Shown here one piece after another: positions 11,107-20,994 of a stretch of DNA of 43,449 bases. Origin of the DNA: Priapulus caudatus (Eukaryota; Priapulida; Priapulimorpha; Priapulimorphida; Priapulidae). The stretch lies in the NCBI RefSeq assembly GCF_000485595.1, contig NW_014577898.1, positions 5,184 to 48,632 on the forward strand, written 5' to 3'. Numbering within the stretch: position 1 is the stretch's first letter; every line of letters begins with the position of its first letter. Position numbers and translations under genes: made by a program. The notes under the pieces were generated by a model. The model was not told where the DNA came from and ran no database searches. It saw nothing but the letters and a program-made list of their open reading frames with translations.

Positions 11107-13425
11107 ATATTTCCACAAAATTCAATTGTCTTTATTTCAGTAAACAACACGTTGCTTGTTAGTGCTCAGGCTCATTGCACACACGATTATGCTCATAGAT
11201 TTATGACTTGTAAGAACGTAAATGCTAGGTCCTAACCATGCTGTCGTACACAGGATAGTGAAAGCTTGTCTTACACTGTGGGCGAGCAGTCCAAAGACAT
11301 ACAAGAAGATTTCTTCACTCGGGATGCTAGTAACGCTGCTGAGTGGACACCTTCTACAGTACTATAAAAACTCCGTCCACCAAAAGCCTGGAATCAACAA
11401 GCAGATATTCCGTTGGATGCATGAAGAGGCAAAGCTCAAGAAAGTAAAGCCACGCACAGGGATGGTCTTCGCATGGTTGGCTTCACATCAAACTGCGTGA
11501 AGGAACATCCCCAGGCTGTCATTGACTTTTACCAGCAACTAGTCAATGCCGACACTCAAGGTGACTTGGGTTGCTGCCAGGTTTGCGACACCGGTGCACT
11601 CCCACAACATGTCGAAAAAGACGGCGGCAGTGACTTCTCGTTCTCTGAGGGGAAGATTCAGAAGATCGACGAGCTGCTGTCGGCTGCGCCCCGAGCGATA
11701 TTGCACCTGCAGAGCATTCGGCCCTAGAGGTTAGTTCCCTGCAAGAAGGTATCCGCAAGGTATTGCCTGACTTGTGCCCACTCGCAGTTGATGACTTGCT
11801 TGCTGAGCTGTCCCAAGATCCAGTGACTGATATGCAGCAGCAGATTGCTTCACTCGCCGACAATCTGCTTCAGTCTGACAATGAAAAGATACAGCTTTTT
11901 CTACACCAAAACTGGATTGGGATAGACAACATGCTTGCAGAGCAGTTGCCACAACTGACACCAGGCACACAAGTCAGGTGTAGGGAACTAACGTCCTTCA
12001 CTACCAGCCTGCACAGTTGCTTCAACAGTGACATCTACAAGCAGAGGTGTGCTGCGTTGATGAGCTGTGTTGTCGACGCACTCAGTGACCACCAGTTACT
12101 CTTCTGCCATGCCATCGCAGAAGATGTCGCTCGCAGCATTTTGGAGACTGCTGCTTCGCATGTTCTTACTAAGCAGCGAGAACAGATGGAGGATCGTCCC
12201 CTAACGGACATCCGAGCAACCAACGAAGGCATGGGCAAAATACGTTACATCGCTGGACGATGCATTGCAAAGTTGGCAAACTGGTACAGGAACAGTTTGC
12301 GTCATCTTCTGTACAGTCAAGGTGTACACCAGCAGAAGATTTGCAAGAGCACTATAGCAAGGCTCAAACTCCTGGACCACCTCACTGCTTTTTATGCAGA
12401 TCTTCAACAAAGCAGCCGAGTTCCAGCCATACTGCAGGAGACTGCAAAGCAGAACATCCGGCAGTCATTATTGAACATCACCGATGACACATTCCAGTTC
12501 TTTTTGCTCCTGGAGAAGCACTTGGAATCCCAGCGCCTCTTCGACCTGGAAAAGCAAGAGATCATCCATGTGGTCGAAGCACAAATCAGGGAAACGCCTG
12601 ACTTGCAAGAAGCATGGAAGCAGCTAGTCATGCCGTCATGTCAGCCAAGTGAGGATGCAACAGCTGTGTATCGAGAGCTTGTCCATTTGTTTCTATTCAT
12701 AGCCAGCAATTACTTCAGGAAACGACTTATTTAGGCATTTGAACGAAAGAAAACCAAAGCCCACATAACACAAATTAACATTATTAAAACAGCAAAAAAT
12801 ATTGGATAAAACTTCAAAATTGTCACCAGCGATCATTGCAGCAGACCAGTCCCTGGGCAAACAGCTGACTCACCTGCACCTGCAGAAAATGCTTCATTCA
12901 AGCCCGAACTTCTTCTCCAGAAGCTACTCTAAGGACGAGCTGAACCCCTTCTTCAGGGCATACAGCACACCCTGGAGTACACGGGCATCAAAATCGAAAT
13001 TGGCAGAAAATCTCGGGAGGAAAATCGTAGAAGTGGAAAGCATGCCACAGCCGTTATGCTTTGATACACCTGGATCGTCCAGGGCCACTGCAGTTGTCCA
13101 GCCACTGGCTGCAGATGAGGCCCAGTCTGGACCCTCAAGCCTCCAACGGCAAGTAAGTCTGCCTCAGTCAGGAACCTCCACCAAGCGTAAAACATCGGTG
13201 GCTGGTTCGAGGTCACATAAGAAGAGGCAAAAGACGAGATACATTTGCCCTATATGCAACATAGTGCCAGTGTGTGGCTTGCGATCACTGTGAAGGATGG
13301 CTACACCGAGCATGTGCTAACTTACTAGATGAAGTCACATGGAACAGTGTATCTGCAAGCACGGAGCCTTGGGAGTGCCCAGCTTGTATGAACCGTCGTC
13401 TAGCAGCATCTTTCATCGTCTGATT
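11107..13425 (+). pseudogene. YI-G-CIAK family gene with C-terminal PHD finger (C-D copy, frameshifted)
   Basis: The 5' C segment (11107-11735) reads in two frames and contains CCQVCDTG and FSFSEGKIQKIDELLSAAP. The main body is a 323-codon frame (11763-12734) with KIRYIAGRCIAKL about residue 160, then DHLTAFYADL and ITDDTFQFFLLLEKHLES, ending NYFRKRLI. A second frame (12802-13293) is Ser/Pro-rich with a basic cluster (SHKKRQKTRYICPICNI). A frameshift near 13275 carries the reading into CDHCEGWLHRACAN and WECPACMNRR, completing a CxxC...CxxC-HxxC-CxxC PHD pattern that ends about 13422. PHD fingers bind histone tails or act as protein contacts. Here the finger may target chromatin for an element-encoded protein. 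Function otherwise unknown. Confidence 0.65.
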
Positions 13426-13585
13426 GCATCACGGTGACATCGATTGCAATCAGTGACGTGGCACTGATTGCATCGCGGCGAAATCTCTGCTCATCGTCTG
13501 AAGTGACGTACCGGTACTGCATCACGGCGACATCGTTTGCTATCAGTGACCTGGCACTGATTGCATCGCGGCAACATTATCTATG
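13415..13585 (+). repeat. Two-copy tandem repeat (about 80 bp)
   Basis: Two adjacent units share gcatcacgg-gacatcg, atcagtgac-tggcactgat and tgcatcgcgg. They follow directly after the stop of the PHD-finger frame and appear non-coding. Confidence 0.8.
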
Positions 13586-13587
13586 AG

Positions 13588-13860
13588 CACTCTAAGATGG
13601 CTTAACAATGTTTCAGGACTCAAGATGAATATATGGATAAAACTTGGTCAAATTCTTTTACTGTCTTAGGCGTGGATTTCCCAGTTTTAGATATATTCTC
13701 TATTACCGAACGTAATATTATGCCAAGGCTACAAAACATGAAAGCCCTTCTTAGTACTGGGTCCTATCGTAACCTAACTCCGCTGGGAAAAATCACTGAT
13801 TAAATCTCTTGATTTATATGATTTATCTCAAAATTTTTTGAAATTATTGTGATCTTTAGA
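13588..13860 (+). pseudogene. LINE reverse transcriptase fragment (post-active-site region)
   Basis: One frame reads LNNVSGLKMN. After a one-base shift the next reads FTVLGVDFPVLDIFSITERN and then LTPLGKIT. This order (SGLK-N, LG--F, LTPLGK) is typical of the segment after the catalytic YADD in L1/CR1-like reverse transcriptases. Stops follow. It is an isolated scrap of about 80 residues. Confidence 0.6.
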
Positions 13861-13879
13861 AGTAAGCTAGTTCGGTAAG

Positions 13880-14175
13880 AGGCATCAAACAGATGAACGA
13901 GGGTCTTGTTCCTCGATTTTAAGAGTGAATGAGTCGGTGAGTGATTAAAGTTTAAGATAAATCCAAGTGCAAGAACGCATTATTAAATAATCGTCAACAA
14001 CCTGGAAGTGGATCGAACAGATGAACGAAGGTTTTGTTCTCTGATTAAAAGTGAACGAGTTGGTGAGAGTGATTGGAGTTTAAGATAAATCCAGGTGCAT
14101 GAACGCGTTATTAAATAATCGTCAACAACCTGGAAGTGGATCGAACAGATGAACGAGGGTCTTGTTCCTCGATAA
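13880..14175 (+). repeat. Minisatellite, copy set 2
   Basis: About two and a half units of roughly 127 bp matching set 1 at 6045-6245, with acaacctggaagtggatcga, gaacga-ggt-ttgtt and gtttaagataaatcc. The units here are closer to each other than those in set 1. Confidence 0.9.
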
Positions 14176-14357
14176 ATTGTTCCTTCTCATTCGAATATAA
14201 ATGACTATGGACACGCCACGGGAAAATATTACTCAGAAAGAATGAGAATAGCGAAGTGATCGAAATTATATCTGTAGAGACACTTCATCGCCTGAACTCA
14301 CAGAGATGAACTACTCATATTCAGTTAATTAAGGAGATACCATCTAGCTAGTGACAA

Positions 14358-17061
14358 ATGGCAAGTTATCCTTGTAGCCAATGCCAAAAAGAGTGCGAAT
14401 ATAACCAAAAATCTATATGTTGTGACATATGCGATAACTGGTGTCACTTAAAATGTACTTCACTAACTATGAAACAATTTCGTGATTTATCTACTAATGA
14501 ACAAACGTATTATTGTAAATACTGCCTAGATCATATATTTCCATATAGTGCTATGGATAGCATTGAACTTGATGGGATAACAGCTAAGAATACCCCAGCA
14601 CTTAACCTTCAAAAATTGTCTAACAAACAGCTATGCTTTTGCACCTGGCAAAAACGATGAGTATGACCCTGATACGAATATAACATCATCACCTAGTAAT
14701 ATCTAAATCAGCAATCAATTAACTTATTACCGAGTAAGAAATATAATGATTTACTAAAAATTCATCTTAATATTATATCTTAATATTAGGAGCTTGTAAA
14801 AAAATTAAATAGATTAGAGGAGATCCTAATGGAAGTTGATACTCTTCCGGATATTATAGCCATTTCGGAAACTAAGTTACATGGCTCACCTTGCTGCAAC
14901 ATTAACCTCCCCAATTATACATTTATTCATAAGGATTCGACTACCGCAGTAGGTGGAGTTGGCATGTATGCTAAAAACAATATTAAATTTCTAATTAATG
15001 ATAACATAAAAATAAATCATGAAAAATGTGAGAATTTATGGATTGAATTACATCATAATCATGCAAAAACAGTGATTGGAGTTGTTTATCGACATCCCAA
15101 CCATAATATTGGTAACTTCCAAGAAAAATTTCAAGAGACTGACCGAATTTGGTAACTCTAACATGAAATATTAGTCTCCATCCATATGTGGAGACTTTAA
15201 TATTAATCTTTTAAAACATGAATCCCATTTGCAAACAAGTGACTATTTAAACTTCTTATTTACTAATGAATGGGTACCACTTATAACCAAACCTACAAGA
15301 ATCACTGAATCATTGATCACTATTCAACTTATTGATCACTTCTATACAAACAATCTTTTCATTGACATTATCCCAGGAATACTGCTACACGAAATGTCTG
15401 ACCACTTACCTATATTCATACTGATCAAAGCAGTAAACTATAAGCAGGCTAACAAGAAGGTCTGGATTAGAAACTTTACTAATTTCAACTTACAGCAATT
15501 TTTGAATGAACTAGGCCAGTCATTTCACAACCATGCAATTAGTAACCTGCCATGTAGTGACCAACTATCTACTCTGATTCAGGTATTTTCCCAAGTTATA
15601 GATAATCACGCTCCTTACAGACCGCTAACTAGGAAAGAAAATAAACAAATAAAGAAACCATGGATTACTAAAGGCCTCTTACAGTCGATAATAAATCGTA
15701 GTATGTATAAATCGTAATAAATGTAAATATGTTCAAATCTCATGTATTACAAGGAAATGATTTAACTAGAGTAGAGACTTTTACAAAATATATTCTAATA
15801 AACTAACGCATCTTGAAGAAACTATAAAACGTAACTATTATAGAGATAAATTAATAGGATACAAAAATAATGTAAAAAAAACATGGCAAACTATAAATGC
15901 TATTGTGAAGATAAAAATTAAATCGTCGGTAACCCCGGATAATTTAATAACGGAAGATAATAGTATTACTTCTAACACTTCAGATATTTGTAATACATTT
16001 AATCAGTTTTTTGCAAAAATTGGACCAAACATATGGCTCAGAATTTAAAAGGTACTAACATGCAATTTCAATCATTCTTAGGTAAACAAAACACCAAAAC
16101 TTTCTTTCTCAGACCTGTAAATGAGCAAGAAGTATCAAATATAATAAATAGTCTCGATATTCATAAATCACCAGGACCAGAAGATATTTCAGGGAAACTA
16201 GGGGGGTCAGGGGGGGGGGCGTGTTTTTTTTACCATACCACTAATTAATGCGTAAAATCGCCACCACACCATAGACGGTATTTGGGGTTCTTGTATATAT
16301 AAGATAGCCGAGTCGGTGTACAGTTAGTGTTGGGTTCGGTACAGGTTAACTGTTTGTACTTGTGTATGGTCTGCAGTGCAAGCGTGGCACGGTAAAAATA
16401 CACGCGCCGGTTGTCCTGGTCGAATGGGAATTCTTGACGATCTATTCCCGCGCTGGCAAACTTTTATTGTGGTGGAATTTAATCGGGGCGGAGGTAATTT
16501 AAACGAGGCGCAACGATTGAAACAGGGGGGAGTTTTCCGCGCGCCCCGTTTGCGCAACGTAGGGAGAACCCTGATATCTACTCTCCTCCAGGTTTATTAT
16601 GCTTTAGCATACCCATATCTTCATTATGCAGTGCTGAGCTGGGCACCATCACCTACACCTACATCTATATATTCTACATCCAGTAAAAGTTATTCACAAT
16701 AAAATAATAAAATATATGGCGTTCGGGAAATATCAAGACCATATGATACCCAATATTATAAAAATTAAATCTATTGAAACTAGAAGACAAATATACTTTA
16801 GAACTTGGAAAATGTATGCATAAATTTCACAATAATAAACTACCCATCTTATATAGAGAATACTTTATTAAAGTTCACCCCTATATTACACGTTATTCAG
16901 TTCAACTTCACTCTCAACATCATCTCCCTCGTACTTTAACATCAGTAGGACAAAACTCAGGGGAGTAAAGTGCTGGAATGATACCTCAATCAATAAAAGT
17001 AAGCAATCTGAATTCCTTTAAATCTAATCTTAAGAAGTTTCTTATTAATAAATATATGTAG
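14358..17061 (+). mobile_element. One-ORF LINE: PHD finger, AP endonuclease, RT (decayed, RT core lost)
   Basis: The start ATG at 14358 opens a PHD finger (CSQCQKEC, CCDICDNWCHLKC, YYCKYCLD). Frameshifts follow, then an AP-type endonuclease: LPDIIAISETKLHG and VIGVVYRHPN (14829-15155), CGDFNINLLKHE about 15190, and MSDHLPIF about 15393-15417. The RT start (NIINSLDIHKSPGPEDIS) ends at about 16200. After foreign sequence, RT C-terminal pieces resume (YYALAYPYLHYAVLSWAPS) and close with NSFKSNLKKFLINKYM and TAG at 17059-17061. CR1-type LINEs commonly have this single-ORF layout and ending. Frame breaks near 14660, 15150 and 15720 mean the copy is dead. Confidence 0.8.
16201..16575. other. Foreign insert replacing the LINE RT core
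   Basis: Between SPGPEDISGKL and the RT C-terminal part lies about 370 bp that does not read as RT. It begins with G runs of six and ten bases and has a TATA-like tgtatatataagatag near 16290. Its base composition is more GC-rich than the LINE. About 1 kb of expected RT sequence, including the YADD region, is missing. It could be an insertion with a deletion, or an assembly join across G-rich sequence. Confidence 0.55.
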
Positions 17062-17492
17062 AAACTATTGTATTAAATTGAAGATATTTTATATAAGTAA
17101 GGTATGCATGTAAATATCAAATTATATATATATTTTGTACAGCACTGTATATAGTCTATCCGGTGTTTCATACATAAGATTTAAGGAACTTATATAATAT
17201 ATTTGCTCTAATAATTCTCTAGTAGGTTTTTTTTGAATTAGCTATATCATATTTTGACAAAATAGTTGCTCGTTTTGTAAGACGAATGCAAAGAAATGTT
17301 TAAGCAATTCGAAATCGATGAATCTCACTGTCTTATGTATACAGTATTGTATTGTATTGAAAAGTAATGTAACGTTACGTAATGTTTTGTAATGTAATCT
17401 ATCGTATGGTTTTACAATGTGTCGTAATGTCATATCACGTTATGTATTGTAAATATCATATATCATCATGTCTTGTAATGTCATATGTAGTA
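17062..17492. other. LINE 3' tail and degenerate tgtaatgt-rich tract
   Basis: After the LINE stop there is AT-rich 3' sequence. From about 17340 a degenerate repeat of words such as tgtaatgt, tcatat and gtattgta follows. The same tract resumes at 21318-21400, on the other side of the Helitron, as expected if one tract was split. Confidence 0.6.
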
Positions 17493-18368
17493 CTAGCGGA
17501 TGTACCCGGCGTTGCTCGGGTGAATTCAAGTGTGGCAAAATGACGTTTTGATTATTGAGGGGAAAGTATGTTTGCATTTTATAGAGTAAAGTTTTCAAGG
17601 TATAAAGTTCCCAGGTGAGTATACGGTATGTGTTAACCTTGTTGACATGTTGACAATGTTGACATTGTGATCATTGTGGGTGGATGACATTGTCGTCTTG
17701 AGCATTTTATCGAAAATTAGTGAAACATAGAAATCGAATGAATAATGATAGTTGTTCCCATATGTGTTAATAACTTGTGTAGACAATTTCGAAATACAGG
17801 CTTTGGAACCAAATAGATTATCATACAAGTGTTAATTTCAGAACATGTAACATTGTAAATTTAAAAGTAAATAATAAAACTCATTTCGCATTATATAAAC
17901 CAAATACATGGTAGTAGAAATAACTTAAACAATAATAACATATCTACACTTTCAAAACATCTAACATTGTAAATGAATAAATAAGAAACACCCGCGGTCT
18001 GTAGCCCTTGGCTGGAAAGTGGTTTTGCAGAACTTATCAGATCGTGCGCTTTGAGTGGCGCCACCGTCGTTGTAATGAAACTGTAGTCGTTAGTTTTAAA
18101 ACATTTTTTAATAATATTTCTAATGGTGATTGATGCATGAATTGAACTTTTTATGTAGCGTAATTATAAGCTAAATTAGCTGAAAACAACCCTATAACCT
18201 ATAGAGTAAACTCTCCCTTTAAGTTATTGAAATTAGGAATGCAAGTGCATAACTTCAAAATGCAGGATTAAGTTAGGTGCTGTCAATGACACAGTAGGTT
18301 AAGTTTGTTCTGTTCTACGTGGACAAACAAGACAAGACGTCTGGCTTTTAATGCCTGCCACCTGTGAA

Positions 18369-18459
18369 GATGTCAGCGACAGGAATGCCAGCGGAATCAC
18401 ATTCGGTGAGATTCAGCGCACCTCAGTGGTGGATAGATCATTCCATTCTTACTTTTTCA
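18369..18459 (+). repeat. 91-bp direct duplicate of the gag tail
   Basis: These 91 bases are identical to 19189-19279, inside the gag frame. Both copies end at the same base (...cttactttttca). Here the next sequence is the LTR-end-like motif; in the other copy it is the nucleoprotein-like region. The shared breakpoint marks a recombination or template-switch site. Confidence 0.92.
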
Positions 18460-18498
18460 AGCCAGACGTCGTCTTGTTTGTCCACGTAGAACAGAACA

Positions 18499-18516
18499 TG
18501 GTGTCAGAATAAGTAC
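18499..18516 (+). promoter_or_regulatory. Candidate primer-binding site
   Basis: TGGTGTCAGAAT directly follows the LTR-end-like motif (ending 18498). A TGGTG... start immediately after the 5' LTR is typical of tRNA-primed LTR retrotransposons. The gag start is about 160 bp downstream. The matching tRNA was not determined. Confidence 0.5.
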
Positions 18517-18661
18517 GAACTCGCCTTGAGTGATACGAATGACCATAGACATAGTTCTCGAGAAAGAACATGCAGAGCTGCAAGAAGAGTCAGTGAGGAA
18601 GTAAGACGCTCTATTCATGATCTATTATTGTGATTAAGTGTGTACTCTATCCAGTCACGCC

Positions 18662-19279
18662 ATGGAGCTAGCTGGGATTCCCGTGCCTAAGGTGGAGTGG
18701 GACTCGTCTAACCTGCCTGAGGCGTTTAAACAGTTTAAGCAGCACATTGAACTCGTGTTTGATGGCCCGTTGACAGATAAAGATGAGGCAGTGAAATGCA
18801 AGTATTTCATGCTGTGGATTGGAGACAGAGGGAGAGAGATTTACAACACATGGTGCGTTTCGGAAGACGATGCGAAAAAACTATCTACCTACTACGAGAG
18901 TTTCCAGTCGTACATACAGCCGAAATTAAACCCGATATTTGCGAGGTACAAGTTTAATAACGAGGTTCAGCGAGAGCAGTCAGTAGAGCAGTTCATAACC
19001 AGGCTTCGAGTTCTCGGAAAAGATTGCAATTACAGCGATCTGGATGAAATGATACGGGACCGAATTGTATTTGGTATCTCGAACAGTAAGGTCAGGGAGA
19101 AGCTGGTGAACGAGGGAGAAAAACTGACTATGGAGAAGGCAATCACTATTGCGCAGCAATTAGAGTATGCACAGGAGCAGATGAGGTCGATGTCAGCGAC
19201 AGGAATGCCAGCGGAATCACATTCGGTGAGATTCAGCGCACCTCAGTGGTGGATAGATCATTCCATTCTTACTTTTTCA
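18662..19279 (+). CDS. gag: Ty3/gypsy-type Gag, C-terminally truncated and fused to a foreign frame
   Basis: From ATG 18662 (a GTG lies 24 bases upstream in frame) the protein starts MELAGIPVPKVEWDSSNLPE. It continues with the helical Gag core: FEQ/KQFKQHIEL-type start, YESFQSYIQPKLNPIFARYK, VEQFITRLRVLGKDCNY, MIRDRIVFGISNSKVREKL and LTMEKAITIAQQLE. This order is typical of gypsy-group Gag proteins, which form the capsid. The usual CCHC nucleocapsid knuckle and all of Pol are absent. The frame stays open past 19279 into the nucleoprotein-like region, making a 471-codon frame (from 18638) that stops at 20051-20053. Confidence 0.8.
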
Positions 19280-19299
19280 GCCGGATTAAGAGATCCAGG

Positions 19300-20246
19300 A
19301 TGTCGAAGACTTCTATTCTTGGTCCAGTCACAGCGCGTAGTTGTGCTAAGGCTATCTGTGAGGATCTTCACAGGAGAGACCCTTAAAGTAGCTGAAGAGT
19401 CCTGGACGAAAGAGACCTTTCTCCAGTTCGTGGAGGATGTGAGCTACAAGGGGTTCAACGCAGGTGTCATTAGAGAGCAGTTGTTCTACCTGAAAGGAAA
19501 ACCCATTGAAGATGCCGGCAGAGAAGTGGATTTTTCTAAAGTGTTCGTTGATGTGATCCATGACGTCTCCTCAATGTGCACCCTGGTGCTGCTCTGTGGT
19601 ACACAGGCTGTCAAGAAAGAGGCGAGGATGCCGAACTCACAATCCTTGAAGAGACTAGTGGCCGAGTACTCCATAAAGTCCAGAGTGGAGCAGGGTGATG
19701 GGGAGACAACTCTCACCTTCTCCAGAGTGGCTGCTAGTTTTCCCCATATCATGATGTCCATGTTGGGCAGGATACTTAGAAGCTCTAAATATAAGTATCA
19801 GAATTTCAAACTAATCGAAGATCTATCACTAGTCCTGCAGTTCCCTGGAGCAGCTGCCATCATCCCGACAAAGTGGAACAAGATCAAAATGGCTCACTAC
19901 ATTTGGTCAGTGGGTTTTGCAGTGAAGATTAATAACTTCCCAGAAGACACTGCGGGAGTGATAGAGAGAACTACCAAGTTCTGGACGCTGTCTGCTGCAT
20001 CTGCAGACTGGAAAGTCAAGGAGAGAGAGTCTCATGAAGGTGGCAGGCATTAAAGAACCAGCATGACCTGCCAAGTACGGATTCTTAGACATGTCAATTC
20101 TCTCTGATAGTGATCTGATTAGAAAGATGCAAGAGATAGGAGTGATCTCAGAGGAGACGTGGAAGCAGCTCAGTAGTACATGGGCAGTGTTAGGTGGTTC
20201 TTTACCTAGTAACATGGGATGTAGCATAAGTTTTATGGCATTTTAG
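19300..20246 (+). pseudogene. Endogenous phenuivirus/tenuivirus-like nucleoprotein, broken
   Basis: The central part, in frame with gag, contains FLQFVEDVSYKGFNAGVI and, about 85-90 residues on, TLTFSRVAASFPHIMM. These recall the conserved aromatic/YQGF-like and LSRVAAAFP-like stretches of phlebovirus-tenuivirus nucleoproteins (Tenui_N family), which coat viral RNA. A likelier native start is ATG 19300 in another frame, which stops after 28 codons at 19384-19386. The C-terminal end lies in the third frame, has a TGA at 20064-20066 and ends at TAG 20244-20246. Total span is about 315 codons, near tenuivirus length. Two frame changes and one stop show it is a relic. The family call is from motif memory, not a search. 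Confidence 0.7.
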
Positions 20247-20870
20247 CCAGCATGTTGAAGTTACAGTTTTAAACCTAGTTATTAAGTTGTGTGTCTAGTT
20301 AAGACGTGGCCCTGCTGTTCACAAGGGGCATAACACTGAGAGCAATTAGTCCAGTGTCACCTATTGAGCTTGGGGATTCTCCTGGGCAAAATGGGGTTAA
20401 AGAGTCATAGTCCGATTGACTAGTTGTGCGTGGCTCCAGCTAGCCAGACGTCTTGTCTTGTTTGTCCACGTAGAACAGAACAAAGTTGTGTATCCTTGTG
20501 AAAATAGAACTAAAAAAGTATGGGTCGATGTAAATTGTAAAAACTAACATTTAAATGTATAATCATGGTGCTGAGTATTCTAGACGACGACACTGCGTAT
20601 AGCACGACACTGCTAATAGTCTTAATAGCTTGGTGTGTCGCAATTAAAATGGGTAATATGTATTCGATGTGTATTTTGCGATATAGATCGTGGATTCGCT
20701 AAAAAAAATCAGGGATCAGGACAGCAGGGAATCAGGGGAAAATACAGGACGTACAGCGACAGACGGACGTATGTGGAATAGTATAGAACGTATATAATTG
20801 AAATGCACTCACGTTCAAAGTTGTTGCCGTGAAATACCGAACGCCAGCAAAAGAGGATAGACGAAACTGA
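20247..20870. other. Helitron interior without genes
   Basis: Bases 20247-20441 may be trailing sequence of the captured nucleoprotein transcript. No frame is evident. After the inverted-repeat arm (to 20484) the sequence is AT-rich and unrecognised up to the 18-bp tandem repeat. Confidence 0.4.
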
Positions 20871-20922
20871 TCATATTGCGGGCATCCGTGGAATGCTACG
20901 ATGATGCAGATAAGGCACGTAG

Positions 20923-20994
20923 TTCGAATACGACGTGGTTTTCGAATACGACCTGGTTTTCGAATACGACGTGGTTTTCGAATACGACCTGGTT
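20923..20994 (+). repeat. Four 18-bp tandem repeats
   Basis: Four perfect-length units, ttcgaatacgacgtggtt alternating with a C variant at one position (gacctgg), run head to tail. They lie inside the Helitron. Confidence 0.97.

Larger units (their letters stand above)
6857..11735 (+). repeat. Tandem segmental duplication (units of about 1.75 kb net)
   Basis: Unit 1 (6857 to about 9243) and unit 2 (about 9262 to 11735) share the same order: the A gene segment, a short AT-rich spacer beginning acgactgtaataatc, and the C segment ending at gttagttccctgc. Subtracting the two different solo LTRs leaves units of nearly equal size. Only unit 2 continues into the full C-D gene. After the shared end, unit 1 jumps by about 20 bases into unit 2. 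Confidence 0.85.
18304..20484. repeat. 43-bp perfect inverted repeats flanking the gag-N cassette
   Basis: Bases 18304-18346 are the exact reverse complement of 20442-20484. The right arm reads agccagacgtcttgtcttg onward and ends gtagaacagaaca plus two more A. A third, direct copy lies at 18460-18498 with a two-base difference in length, immediately before a primer-binding-site-like sequence. The unit therefore behaves like an LTR end. Confidence 0.9.

Noticed and set aside
11543..12631. Minus-strand frames opposite the YI-G-CIAK gene
   Set aside because: Shadows of the plus-strand frame that is homologous to 6850-7875.
18638..20053. A functional host-domesticated Gag-nucleoprotein fusion protein
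   Set aside because: The open frame is suggestive, but the first 35 or so residues after Gag look like out-of-frame viral sequence, and the viral C-terminal end lies in another frame with a stop. Coincidental read-through is simpler.
19352..20227. Minus-strand frames opposite the nucleoprotein-like region
   Set aside because: Short, motif-free shadows. The plus strand carries the family-like stretches.
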